Positions 7,642 through 14,912 of a stretch of 36,203 nucleotides of DNA are shown here, piece after piece. A model generated the notes under the pieces. That model did no database searches. It was given only the letters and a program-made list of their open reading frames with translations, and was not told the origin of the DNA. The position numbers were made by a program, and so were the translations under genes. The DNA is taken from positions 100,606-136,808 of the forward strand of contig SVLO01000002.1 in assembly GCA_015067885.1 (NCBI GenBank), written 5' to 3'. Each line of letters opens with the position of its first letter. Position 1 is the stretch's first letter. This DNA is from Oscillospiraceae bacterium (GTDB lineage Bacteria > Bacillota > Clostridia > Oscillospirales > Oscillospiraceae).

Positions 7642-7685
7642 AAAAAAAGCACCGCACACACCCGAACGGGTGCGGTGCGGTACAA
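7642..7685 (-). terminator. TPP-riboswitch terminator before thiT
   Basis: On the minus strand GCACCGCACCCG-TTCG-GGTGTGTGCGGTGC is followed by seven T (7648-7642). It lies between the aptamer and the ribosome site of thiT, so control is by transcription attenuation. Confidence 0.85.
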
Positions 7686-7705
7686 GAGAAACGACATTGT
7701 CGAAT

Positions 7706-7801
7706 CCACTTCCTACGCCGGCATTACCCGGATCAGGTCAAGGGACATACGGCTGCAATTCGCCGTGATCTCAGCCGGAAACGACTTCCAGCGCCCCTGT
7801 G
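7706..7801 (-). promoter_or_regulatory. TPP riboswitch (THI element)
   Basis: Read on the minus strand, the segment has the hallmark GGCTGAGAT of the pyrimidine-sensing helix and, further on, CCTTGACCTGATCCGGGTAA and TGCCGGCGTAGGAAG, the pyrophosphate-sensing helix and P1 side. The arrangement matches the TPP class exactly. Confidence 0.95.
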
Positions 7802-7824
7802 TTCGATTGTTCTGCGGTGGTGTC

Positions 7825-7853
7825 ATTCTACAACTTCTTTTTTACCTTGTCAA
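7825..7853 (-). promoter_or_regulatory. thiT promoter
   Basis: On the minus strand TTGACA (7853-7848), 17-base spacer, TAGAAT (7830-7825). It starts one base after the mnmA stop codon, so thiT is transcribed on its own as well as possibly from upstream. Confidence 0.85.
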
Positions 7854-7854
7854 C

Positions 7855-8904
7855 TCATTTTTCCGCCCGGACTATGGTGCCGCCCCCCAGCACCACGTCA
7901 CCGTCGTACAGCACTACGGCCTGTCCCGGGGTCATGGCCCGCTGGGGCCGGTCAAAGGTCACACGCAGGCGGTCGGGGCCGATCTGCTCGGCGGTGGCGG
8001 GCTGAGCGGGTTGGCGGTAGCGGGTCTTGGCCCGCACCCGGATGGGCTTGTCCAGCTTGTCAAAGGGGATGAAGTTCAGCTCCGCAGCCTCCAGGGTGGT
8101 GGCCATCAGGTCCTCCGACCCGGACAGAGTAATGCGGTTTTCCTCCGGGCAGATGTCCGTCACGTACAGCCGCCCATTGGCGCTGGATACCCCGATACCC
8201 CGGCGCTGACCCAGGGTGTAGCAAATGACCCCCGCGTGTTGGCCCAGCACCCGGCCCTCCCGGTCCACAAAGTCGCCGGGAACCGGGTCCCGCCCGGTGT
8301 GGCGGCGGATAAATCCGGCGTAGTCCCCATCGGGTATAAAACAGATGTCCTGGCTGTCCCCCTTGTGGGCGGTGGCCAATCCGCTCTCGGCGGCAAGGGC
8401 GCGAATTTCCTCCTTGGAAAGGCCGCCCAGGGGGAACAGGGTGTGGCCCAACTGGTACTGGGTCAGGCAGTAGAGAACGTAGCTTTGGTCCTTTTCCGGG
8501 TGCGTCGCCGTTTTCAGCAGCCAGCGGCCCGCCCCCTCGTCCCGCTCAACGCGGGCGTAGTGTCCGGTGGCCAGCTTGTCCGCCCCCAGCGCCAGCGCCC
8601 GGTCCAGCAGGGCGCCGAACTTGACGTGCTTGTTGCAGGCGATGCAGGGGTTGGGGGTGCGCCCCTGCCAGTAGTCCGCGGCAAAGGGGTCCTGCACCAG
8701 GCGGCAAAAGTCCCCGGACAGGTCAAGGGTGTGGTGGGCAAAGCCAAGCTGCCCCGCCACCCGGGCGGCGTCAACCGCCTCGGCCCCCGCGTACTCATGC
8801 AGGCGCAGGGTAACGCCCAGCAGGTCATGCCCCTGCTGCTGCAGCAAAACCGCCGCCGCGGAGCTGTCCACCCCGCCGCTCATGGCCACGGCAACCACGC
8901 TCAT
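7855..8904 (-). CDS. mnmA: tRNA-specific 2-thiouridylase MnmA
   Basis: This enzyme adds sulfur to U34 of tRNA-Lys, -Glu and -Gln, using ATP and a persulfide carrier. The 349-residue length is normal. It shows the PP-loop SGGVDSS (residues 9-15), the catalytic C87 in NPCIACN, the YARV and K-D-Q-S-Y-V-L tRNA/ATP loops, the second catalytic cysteine in SQDICFIPDGDY, and the C-terminal beta-barrel domain with GQAVVLYDGD. The start at 8904 follows GGGAGGTGGGCAG. It lies 66 bases downstream of spoIID. No cysteine desulfurase gene is adjacent. Confidence 0.95.
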   Translation of the reverse strand: MSVVAVAMSGGVDSSAAAVLLQQQGHDLLGVTLRLHEYAGAEAVDAARVAGQLGFAHHTLDLSGDFCRLVQDPFAADYWQGRTPNPCIACNKHVKFGALLDRALALGADKLATGHYARVERDEGAGRWLLKTATHPEKDQSYVLYCLTQYQLGHTLFPLGGLSKEEIRALAAESGLATAHKGDSQDICFIPDGDYAGFIRRHTGRDPVPGDFVDREGRVLGQHAGVICYTLGQRRGIGVSSANGRLYVTDICPEENRITLSGSEDLMATTLEAAELNFIPFDKLDKPIRVRAKTRYRQPAQPATAEQIGPDRLRVTFDRPQRAMTPGQAVVLYDGDVVLGGGTIVRAEK

Positions 8905-8970
8905 CTGCCCACCTCCCTCGTTGATTTGCTCTCATTATATCACAGCTTTTCCCCGCCCACAACGCAAAAC

Positions 8971-9942
8971 TTATGCCAGCGGCTCTACCTGTACCCCGGT
9001 GTAGTACCAGCCCAAAATCTCCCGGAAGCCCTTGCCCTGCCTGGCAAGGGCGTTGGCCCCATACTGGCTCATGCCCACCCCATGGCCGTAGCCCGTGGTT
9101 TGGAACGTAAGCTCGTCCCCCTCCGCCGAAACAGAGAAGCAGGCCGAACGCAGGCCCAGCAGCTTGCGTATTTGGCCGCCGGTCAGGGTCACACCCCCCA
9201 AATTCACCTGCCGTACCAGGCCGGAGGGTTCCCACACAAAGTCCCTCAGCCAGTAGGCCACCGGCCCGGTCAGGTCCGCCTCGGGATACTGCGCGGCCAC
9301 CAGCGCCCTGAACTGTGCGGTGGTCATGGTCACTTGATTGCGCCAGTTGGGTACCTCCTCTCCCTCGGGACTGGGTACGCTGACCAGATAGGGTACGGCG
9401 TTGCCCCAAACCGCCGCCGCATCCGCCGTTCTGCCCGGGGCAGAGGAAAAGTAGGCCGCCTGAATGGGTTTGTCCTGGTAGACCAAAATCATCCCGTCCG
9501 TCCCCGCCACCGCATTGGCAATGCGCTCGCCGTATCGTCCCGCCGCCGTCCCCCAGTTGTCCGCCGCCTCCTGCCGGGAGATATAGGCCTGGCAGCAGCC
9601 GGAGTCGCTGCAGATGTCCGCCGGAGCGTGCTTGTCCCCACTGACCGTCACCCAATAGGTTCGGGCGGCCACCGCCTGGGCCTTCAGCGCCTCCTGCTCA
9701 AAGGAGGCGGGCATCTCCGCCGCCACCACGCCCCACAGGTAGTCCGCAAGGCTCATGCGCTGGGTCTCCCCGGACGCAAGCAGCAGTGTCACCGTTCGGT
9801 CCCGGTCCGCCCCCTTGCCCGCCGCAGGGCGCAGTGTGGCCGGGGTCTCCTGCCCCACCGGCGTCTGCCCCCTCAACAGCAGGACCGGCAGCAAAAACTG
9901 TGCCAGCAACAGCAACAGCGCCACAACGACCACCCGCTTCAT
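8971..9942 (-). CDS. spoIID: Stage II sporulation protein D SpoIID
   Basis: SpoIID is a membrane-anchored lytic transglycosylase that, with SpoIIP and SpoIIM, degrades septal peptidoglycan so the mother cell can engulf the forespore. The 323-residue protein has an N-terminal membrane helix (about residues 3-24). The SpoIID domain follows, with catalytic E76 in VVAAEMP, the QAVAARTYW helix, the paired cysteines of the SDSGCCQAY loop, and the closing GYGHGVGMSQYGA motif. The start at 9942 follows AGGAGG. A sigma-E-like promoter precedes it, as expected of a mother-cell gene. Confidence 0.93.
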   Translation of the reverse strand: MKRVVVVALLLLLAQFLLPVLLLRGQTPVGQETPATLRPAAGKGADRDRTVTLLLASGETQRMSLADYLWGVVAAEMPASFEQEALKAQAVAARTYWVTVSGDKHAPADICSDSGCCQAYISRQEAADNWGTAAGRYGERIANAVAGTDGMILVYQDKPIQAAYFSSAPGRTADAAAVWGNAVPYLVSVPSPEGEEVPNWRNQVTMTTAQFRALVAAQYPEADLTGPVAYWLRDFVWEPSGLVRQVNLGGVTLTGGQIRKLLGLRSACFSVSAEGDELTFQTTGYGHGVGMSQYGANALARQGKGFREILGWYYTGVQVEPLA

Positions 9943-9969
9943 AGCTTGACCTCCTGTGTGTTTTATATC

Positions 9970-10000
9970 AAACTATGCCACAACGGTGGCAAAATATGTC
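9970..10000 (-). promoter_or_regulatory. Candidate sigma-E promoter of spoIID
   Basis: On the minus strand GACATATT (10000-9993), 15-base spacer, CATAGTTT (9977-9970). This fits the sigma-E pattern (GTCATATT, 13-15 bases, CATAcaaT) and would start RNA about 20 bases before the ATG. No good sigma-A pair is seen. Confidence 0.6.
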
Positions 10001-10026
10001 CGAACAAAAATTTTTTGAAAAAAGTA

Positions 10027-10054
10027 TTGACAGCCAAGGTTTTTGTGGTATAAT
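10027..10054 (+). promoter_or_regulatory. tRNA-Gly promoter
   Basis: Perfect TTGACA (10027-10032), 16-base spacer and perfect TATAAT (10049-10054), 13 bases before the mature tRNA start. Confidence 0.88.
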
Positions 10055-10067
10055 TCACTTTGCTGTT

Positions 10068-10143
10068 GCGAGTGTAGCTCATCTGGTAGAGCGCCACCTT
10101 GCCAAGGTGGAGGTAGCGAGTTCGAGCCTCGTCACTCGCTCCA
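10068..10143 (+). tRNA. tRNA-Gly (anticodon GCC)
   Basis: The acceptor arm GCGAGTG (10068-10074) pairs with CACTCGC (10133-10139). The anticodon stem CCACC/GGTGG encloses TTGCCAA with anticodon GCC at 10101-10103, and the T arm contains GTTCGAGC. The discriminator T is followed by an encoded CCA (10141-10143). It decodes GGC and GGU codons. Confidence 0.97.
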
Positions 10144-10583
10144 TAACCCCCGACCGACCGGTCGGGGGTTCTTTTTATCTCCCGCATTTCTGCGCACCAA
10201 CTCGCCACCTCCACCTGCGCGCCATGCGCGCTTTTTAATCCGAGGTGAGGTAGGGTTCCTGCGAATTCCCGCAGGGAATTTGTGGGATGCCGGGAAGCGA
10301 GTTCGAGCCTCGTCACTCGCTCCATAACCCCCGACCGACCGGTCGGGGGTTCTTTTTATCTCCCGCATTTCTGCGCACCAACTCGCTACCTCCACCTGCG
10401 CGCCATGCGCGCTTTTTAATCCGAGGTGAGGTAGGGTTCCTGCGAATTCCCGCAGGGAATTCGTGGGATGCCGGGAAGCGAGTTCGAGCCTCGTCACTCG
10501 CTCCATAACCCCCGACCAACCGGTCGGGGGTTCTTTTTATCTCCCGCATTTCTGCGCACCAACTCGCTACCTCCACCTGCGCG
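10116..10583 (+). repeat. Tandem repeat of the tRNA-Gly 3' end plus terminator (181-bp unit, about 2.6 copies)
   Basis: The unit starting GCGAGTTCGAGCCTCG recurs at 10116, 10297 and 10478, exactly 181 bases apart, nearly without change; the third copy stops at about 10583. Each copy contains the T arm, 3' acceptor strand, CCA and terminator of the tRNA, and the first two add a spacer with a GAATTCCCGCAGGGAATT palindrome. The second and third copies lack the 5' half of the tRNA, so they cannot make a tRNA. Nothing else is encoded in the 510 bases between the tRNA and the next gene. Confidence 0.9.
10145..10177 (+). terminator. tRNA-Gly terminator (first of three copies)
   Basis: AACCCCCGACC / GGTCGGGGGTT with loop GACC, followed by CTTTTT. 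Further copies lie at 10326-10358 and 10507-10539 within the tandem repeat; the third has one base change in the loop. Confidence 0.88.
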
Positions 10584-10596
10584 GCGCAAAACTCTC

Positions 10597-10624
10597 TTGC
10601 TTTTCCGCCCGCAAGGTATATAAT
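10597..10624 (+). promoter_or_regulatory. Promoter of the glycerate kinase gene
   Basis: TTGCTT (10597-10602), 16-base spacer, TATAAT (10619-10624), about 30 bases before the start codon and directly after the tRNA-derived repeat. Confidence 0.65.
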
Positions 10625-10654
10625 GAAGAAAATTCCTCCAAGGAGGTCGTTCTC

Positions 10655-11887
10655 ATGTCTATGCGTTCCCACGCTCAAACCATAATTGATGCCGCCATCC
10701 ACGCCGCCCTGCCCGACACGGCGGTGAAGCGCGCTCTGTCCGACTACACCTTTGCCCCCGGCCGTGTGGTGCTGGTAGCCGCCGGCAAGGCCGCCTGGCA
10801 GATGGCCGCCTGCGCCGCCAAGCTGCTGGGTCCCCGCATTGACGCCGGCGTGGTGGTCACCAAGTACGACCACGCTAAGGGTCCCATCGCAAACTTCCAA
10901 ATTTTCGAGGCGGGCCACCCCGTCCCCGACGAAAATTCCTTTCTCGGCACCCGGGCCGCCATGAATTTGGTCAGCGGCCTGACGGCGCAGGACACGGTGC
11001 TGTTCCTGCTGTCCGGCGGCGGCTCCGCCCTGTTTGAGCAGCCGCTGATCTCCCCCGACGAGCTGACCGACCTGACCGGGCAGCTTTTGGCCTGCGGCGC
11101 GGATATTGTGGAGATGAACACCCTGCGCAAGCGGATCTCCGCCGTCAAGGGCGGCCGTTTCGCCCAGTTGTGCGCCCCCGCCCACGTGTTCTCCATCGTC
11201 CTGTCCGACATTTTGGGGGACCCCCTTGACATGATCGCCTCCGGTCCCGTCTGCCCGGACAGCTCCACCTGCCAACAGGCCAGGGCCATTGTGGAGAAAT
11301 ATTCCCTGTCCCTGTCCCCCACCGCGCTGTCCCTGCTGGAGCAGGAGACCCCCAAGCACTTGGACAACGTCACCACCCGCATTACCGGCAGCGTGGGCCA
11401 GCTGTGCGCCAGCGCCGCCGACACCTGCCGCAGCCTGGGCTATGAGCCGGTCATCCTCACCGACCGGCTGGATTGCGAGGCCCGGCACGCCGGGCGCTTC
11501 CTGGGCAGTATCGCCCGCACCCACGCCGGCAAGGGCCGCAGACTGGCCTTCATCGCCGGGGGCGAGACCGTAGTCAAGCTGACCGGCACCGGTCTGGGCG
11601 GACGCAATCAGGAGCTGGCTTTGGCCGCAGCCGAGCTGCTGGATGGACTGGACGAGGTGCTGGTCTTTTCCCTCGGTTCCGACGGCACCGACGGTCCCAC
11701 CGACGCCGCCGGCGGCATGGTGGACGGCACCACCTGCGCCGCTCTTGCCGCCCGGGGTCTGCGCGTCCACGACGTGCTGGCGGACAACGACGCCTACCAC
11801 GCGCTGAAGGCGGTGGACGGTCTGATCTTCACAGGTCCCACCGGCACCAACGTCAACGACGTGTCCGTGCTGCTCATCGGCGGCTGA
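10655..11887 (+). CDS. Glycerate 2-kinase (GckA/MOFRL family)
   Basis: The 410-residue protein belongs to the DUF4147/MOFRL glycerate kinases, which phosphorylate D-glycerate to 2-phosphoglycerate; some relatives are annotated as hydroxypyruvate reductases. Visible are the N-terminal GKAAWQMA loop, the SGGGSALFEQP glycine-rich site, NTLRKRISAVKGGR, and the C-terminal MOFRL domain with AGGETVVKLTGTGLGGRNQE and GSDGTDGPTDAAGG. AAGGAGG lies 8 bases before the ATG at 10655; an in-frame upstream extension would run back into the tRNA repeat and is rejected. It feeds the same 3-carbon pool that serA draws on. Confidence 0.9.
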   Translation: MSMRSHAQTIIDAAIHAALPDTAVKRALSDYTFAPGRVVLVAAGKAAWQMAACAAKLLGPRIDAGVVVTKYDHAKGPIANFQIFEAGHPVPDENSFLGTRAAMNLVSGLTAQDTVLFLLSGGGSALFEQPLISPDELTDLTGQLLACGADIVEMNTLRKRISAVKGGRFAQLCAPAHVFSIVLSDILGDPLDMIASGPVCPDSSTCQQARAIVEKYSLSLSPTALSLLEQETPKHLDNVTTRITGSVGQLCASAADTCRSLGYEPVILTDRLDCEARHAGRFLGSIARTHAGKGRRLAFIAGGETVVKLTGTGLGGRNQELALAAAELLDGLDEVLVFSLGSDGTDGPTDAAGGMVDGTTCAALAARGLRVHDVLADNDAYHALKAVDGLIFTGPTGTNVNDVSVLLIGG

Positions 11888-11915
11888 AAAAAGGCATAGA
11901 TCATAACCGCCTGCT

Positions 11916-12020
11916 GTAGGAGTGGGGCTTTGCATAGCCGTTGGGGCTGTTCCGCCTGCGGACGGCCTCTGCGCCGCTCCCTACGGACACGGCACAGCCG
12001 GTGGTTTTGTTATACAAACA
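11916..12020. repeat. Intergenic repeat, family B copy 1
   Basis: A GC-rich self-complementary stretch begins GTAGGAG and has CTCCCTAC within it; the segment ends GTTATACAAA. A similar block ending in the same GTTATACAAA just before a terminator lies at 26522-26630, and looser GTAG...CTAC versions lie at 21244-21271 and 31559-31630. Confidence 0.5.
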
Positions 12021-12022
12021 GA

Positions 12023-12057
12023 AAAACGCCCGAGAGCCAAGGCTCTCGGGCGTTTTG
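12023..12057. terminator. Bidirectional terminator between glycerate kinase and msmX
   Basis: AAAACGCCCGAGAGC / GCTCTCGGGCGTTTT with T runs on both strands. It lies just beyond the msmX stop on one side and after the family B repeat on the other. Confidence 0.85.
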
Positions 12058-12065
12058 TTCTGCAA

Positions 12066-13181
12066 TTAGATCAGGTTTTTCTCGGTCTCGGGGTTGAACA
12101 GGTGGATCAGGTCGGGGCGGAAGCTGAAACCAACCTCGGAGCCAAAGGCGAAGCCGCCGCGCAGCTCCTTGGGCAGGTCAGCGGTCTGGGCGCAGATGAT
12201 AATGTCCTTGCCCGCAGCGTTGACGTGCAGGTGGACCTCAGAACCCATCATCTCGGACACGTCCACGGTGCCGCGGATCACGTCAACACCCTCGTCCTTG
12301 AGCTGGATGTGGCTGGGACGGATACCCATGACAATATCCATGGTGTCCACCTCGTTGGCGACCAGCTTCTCATTCTGCTCGGCAGTCAGCTCGATAACGG
12401 CGCCGCCCACCTCGACGGCGTAGGCGTTGTCGTTCTTAACCAGCTTGGCGTTGAACAGGTTCATCTGGGGCGCACCGATGAAGGTGGCGACGAACAGGTT
12501 CTCGGGATGGCTGAAGACCTCCTGAGGAGTGCCGATCTGCATGATCCAGCCGTCCTTCATGATGACGATGCGATCACCCAGGGTCATAGCCTCGGTCTGG
12601 TCGTGGGTAACGTAGATAAAGGTGGTGTCGATGCGCTGGCGCAGCTTGATGATCTCGGCGCGCATGGAGTTACGCAGCTTGGCGTCCAGGTTGGACAGAG
12701 GCTCGTCCATCAGGAAGACCTGAGGCTCACGCACGATGGCGCGGCCGATGGCCACACGCTGACGCTGACCGCCGGACAGAGCCTTGGGCTTGCGGTCCAG
12801 CAGCTCGGTGATGTCCAGGATGCGGGCCGCCTCGCGGACCTTGGCATCGATCTCGCTCTTGGGCAGCTTGCGCAGCTTCAGGGCGAAGGCCATGTTGTCA
12901 TACACGGTCATGTGGGGATACAGAGCGTAGCTCTGGAAGACCATGGCGATGTCACGGTCCTTGGGCTCCACATCGTTGACCAGACGGTCGCCGATGATCA
13001 GCTGACCACCGGAAATCTCTTCCAGGCCGGCGATCATACGCAGGGTGGTGGACTTACCGCAGCCGGAAGGACCGACCAGAACGATAAACTCCTTGTCAGC
13101 GATGTCCAGGTCGAACGCATGGACCGCCTCGAAGCCACCATCGTAAACTTTCTTGACTTTCTTCAGGGTAACACTTGCCAT
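12066..13181 (-). CDS. msmX: MsmX/UgpC-type ABC transporter ATPase
   Basis: This ATPase energises carbohydrate ABC importers of the MalK class. The 371 residues carry the Walker A motif GPSGCGKST, Q-loop FQSYALYPHMTVYDN, signature LSGGQRQR, Walker B VFLMDEPLSNLD, switch H in THDQ and a C-terminal TOBE regulatory domain. No permease or binding-protein gene is nearby, which fits the MsmX habit of serving several sugar transporters. The start at 13181 gives the conserved MASVTLKKVKKVYDGG. Its ribosome site is weak (the nearest GGAGG is about 24 bases upstream). The frame is open back to a TTG at 13304 beside a good AAGGAGG, so a longer or leader form is possible. Confidence 0.92.
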   Translation of the reverse strand: MASVTLKKVKKVYDGGFEAVHAFDLDIADKEFIVLVGPSGCGKSTTLRMIAGLEEISGGQLIIGDRLVNDVEPKDRDIAMVFQSYALYPHMTVYDNMAFALKLRKLPKSEIDAKVREAARILDITELLDRKPKALSGGQRQRVAIGRAIVREPQVFLMDEPLSNLDAKLRNSMRAEIIKLRQRIDTTFIYVTHDQTEAMTLGDRIVIMKDGWIMQIGTPQEVFSHPENLFVATFIGAPQMNLFNAKLVKNDNAYAVEVGGAVIELTAEQNEKLVANEVDTMDIVMGIRPSHIQLKDEGVDVIRGTVDVSEMMGSEVHLHVNAAGKDIIICAQTADLPKELRGGFAFGSEVGFSFRPDLIHLFNPETEKNLI

Positions 13182-13397
13182 AATTTCTGACCGCAAGAAT
13201 TTCGCCTCCGCAAAATTCCCTCGTGAACGGGGAGCGGCCCCGCACACATTACGACAGGTCTCCACACTGCCGCACCGCCGGTCAAAGCGGATTTCCTCCT
13301 TCAATTCAGCACCGCGACCCTATAAGAATGGAGTAGAGCCGTGACACCGTGATATGAGGCGCCGCGGTGGACACACCACCACAGACTAACCGTAAAA

Positions 13398-13426
13398 ATT
13401 TTAGTACATCCCGACCTCCTTGTCAA
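13398..13426 (-). promoter_or_regulatory. msmX promoter within an inverted repeat
   Basis: On the minus strand TTGACA (13426-13421), 17-base spacer, TAAAAT (13403-13398). The -35 box and most of the spacer lie inside the inverted repeat 13405-13450. RNA would start about 210 bases before the msmX ATG; I see no other gene in that leader. Confidence 0.75.
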
Positions 13427-13450
13427 GCAAAACACGGAGATCGGGATGTA
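13405..13450. repeat. Inverted repeat overlapping the msmX promoter
   Basis: TACATCCCGA (13405-13414) and TCGGGATGTA (13441-13450) extend inwards to a 15-bp stem with one mismatch and a 16-base loop. TTTTT follows it on the plus strand. It may be the terminator of the membrane-protein gene at 13472, an operator, or both. Confidence 0.6.
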
Positions 13451-13471
13451 TTTTTGACTTATTGCACAATT

Positions 13472-14032
13472 TTAAGGCGTCGCATCTGTAACAAGCAACT
13501 GCGCGAAGTCCTCCGCCCGGTCGGACCGGCTCAGGCCGTGGCGCACGATCAGGTACAGCTCCGGCTGCTCAATATCCGCAAACAGGGCAGCCAGGGTGGT
13601 CTCCTCCAGCGGGTAAACCGTCAGGTTCTCCTCCCCATCCTGCAGCAGCAGATACTCCCGGGTGGGAGCGTCGCACACCAAAATATCCAACTGGTCAGCG
13701 GTCAGATAGCAGGACAACTGGACCATGGCGTCCGCGCCGTACTCCCCCTCCACACTCAACAGCTCCAAATAGTTCAGCGGCTCGCCATTTGCCTGGCCAA
13801 GGGCCTCCAGCGGCTGGCGCAGCCGTTGGGTGTAGGGCGCGGTGGACCCCACGTGAAGCCATTTGCTGCTGACATGATTGCTGTATATGGAAACGCCCGC
13901 GCTGACCAAAACCACCACCGCCAGCACCGCGCCGATAATGTGAAGCCAGTAATATCGTCCAATATATTTCAGCTTTTCCCCCTTGCTCATGGTGGAAAAC
14001 AGCTGTTTTGCCCTCTGTCGGTCCTTATCCAC
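13472..14032 (-). CDS. Membrane-anchored protein of unknown function
   Basis: I chose the GTG at 14032 (186 residues, VDKDRQRAKQLF...) because GGGAGGG lies 6-7 bases before it; an in-frame ATG five codons upstream would place the ribosome site inside the gene. There is a basic cytoplasmic N-terminus, one membrane helix (about residues 25-48, HIIGAVLAVVVLVSAGVSIY), then a 135-residue acidic extracytoplasmic domain. I do not recognise the family. It is divergent from the DUF624 protein at 14191, which is also a membrane protein, so they may be functionally linked. Confidence 0.75.
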   Translation of the reverse strand: MDKDRQRAKQLFSTMSKGEKLKYIGRYYWLHIIGAVLAVVVLVSAGVSIYSNHVSSKWLHVGSTAPYTQRLRQPLEALGQANGEPLNYLELLSVEGEYGADAMVQLSCYLTADQLDILVCDAPTREYLLLQDGEENLTVYPLEETTLAALFADIEQPELYLIVRHGLSRSDRAEDFAQLLVTDATP

Positions 14033-14130
14033 ACAGAACCCTCCCATCCGTTTTTTATGAGTATATCCCTCCGGTGGACAAATAGCAAGTAAACAATCTG
14101 TAAATATGCCGCTTTTTCTGCATCCAACCA

Positions 14131-14159
14131 TTGCAAACGCCGTTTTTTGGCGCTATAAT
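14131..14159 (+). promoter_or_regulatory. Promoter of the DUF624 gene
   Basis: TTGCAA (14131-14136), 17-base spacer, TATAAT (14154-14159). The spacer holds a small inverted repeat, ACGCC-GTTTTTT-GGCG, which could be an operator. Confidence 0.75.
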
Positions 14160-14190
14160 GTAAAAAATCGACATCGGGAAGGATTATACT

Positions 14191-14862
14191 ATGAAAAGCA
14201 TCTTCTCTCACGACTCTAAGCTTATGTCCATATTGGACACCTTTGCCAACACCATGATCTTGAATGTGCTGTTCGTGTTGTGCTGTCTGCCTGTGGTTAC
14301 CATTGGCGCCGCCCTTACCGCCCTGTTTGCCGCCTGCCGGGCGCAGACCAGAGGGCTGCCCTGCTTCCGGGCCTTTTTCAAGGCATTCAAGTCCAATTTC
14401 CTAAAGGCCACCGGGCTGTGGGTCCTGTTCGCCGCCCTCATCTATCTGTGTGCCGGCGCCGCCATCAACCTTTATATCATGGACGGCAGCCTTGTGGTGT
14501 TCATCATGTCCATCGTGGCGGGCGTACTGCTGCTGAACCTGCTGACCAACTGTCTGCTGTTTTACTCACGTTTTGAATGTTCCTTCCGTCAACTGCTGCA
14601 AAACGGCGTGATCATGACGCTGTCCTACCCTATCCGCAGTCTGCTCATCACGGTCCTGATGTGGCTGCCCGTGGTATTTGCGCTGGTACCCGCCCTGCTG
14701 TACACCTTTTTCCAACTGGCCATGATCTGGTTCATGCTGTATTTCGGCACCGCCGCCGCCGTCTGCGTGTGGTTTATGAAGCGGCCCTTCGCCCGTCTGG
14801 CGGAAAAGCTTCTGGGTATTGTGGAGACCGATCCGGTGGACGAACCCGCCCACGGCCAGTAA
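14191..14862 (+). CDS. DUF624 (YesL-like) membrane protein
   Basis: The 223 residues contain about five membrane helices. The opening, a short amphipathic segment then ILDTFANTMILNVLFVLCCLPVVTIGAALTA in register with the YesL family, is characteristic: the N-x-x-F-x-x-C-x-x-P-x-x-T-x-G-x-A-x-x-A pattern. Such proteins usually lie beside carbohydrate ABC transporter genes; here the nearest is the orphan ATPase msmX, 1 kb away. The start at 14191 follows GGGAAGGA. The exact role of the family is unknown. Confidence 0.85.
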   Translation: MKSIFSHDSKLMSILDTFANTMILNVLFVLCCLPVVTIGAALTALFAACRAQTRGLPCFRAFFKAFKSNFLKATGLWVLFAALIYLCAGAAINLYIMDGSLVVFIMSIVAGVLLLNLLTNCLLFYSRFECSFRQLLQNGVIMTLSYPIRSLLITVLMWLPVVFALVPALLYTFFQLAMIWFMLYFGTAAAVCVWFMKRPFARLAEKLLGIVETDPVDEPAHGQ

Positions 14863-14873
14863 GTCCTGCATAC

Positions 14874-14905
14874 AAAACGCCTGCACCCATGGGTGCAGGC
14901 GTTTT
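14874..14905. terminator. Bidirectional terminator between convergent genes
   Basis: AAAACGCCTGCACCC and its exact complement are separated by only AT. It serves the DUF624 gene from the left and the M24 operon, whose stop is at 14913, from the right. Confidence 0.88.
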
Positions 14906-14912
14906 CTTATGC

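Noticed and set aside
7399-10053. 884-codon plus-strand frame across thiT, mnmA and spoIID; likewise 27269-29683 and 31921-33306
   Set aside because: These cover clear genes on the other strand, have low-complexity G/H/L/Q/R/P-rich protein sequences, and lack start signals.
9963-10506. Frames on both strands in the tRNA-Gly repeat (minus-strand proteins beginning MERVTRLELASRHP)
   Set aside because: They are read across a tRNA and terminators, repeat with the 181-bp unit, and have no ribosome sites. Such proteins are a known annotation artefact of tRNA loci.
10297-10583. Second and third tRNA-Gly genes
   Set aside because: Only the 3' portion from the variable region on is present; no 5' acceptor strand, D arm or anticodon.
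10116-10583. CRISPR array
   Set aside because: Units of 181 bp are nearly identical throughout, with no alternation of short repeat and unique spacer and no cas genes.
10116-10583. A resident integrated element at tRNA-Gly
   Set aside because: No integrase, excisionase or foreign gene lies between the repeats; only the repeat pattern remains, kept as a hypothesis in the findings.
13182-13304. N-terminal extension of MsmX from the TTG at 13304
   Set aside because: The family starts at the MASVTLKK position; the extra 41 residues are cysteine/arginine-rich and lack similarity. Kept as a possible leader only, since the ribosome site at 13181 is weak.
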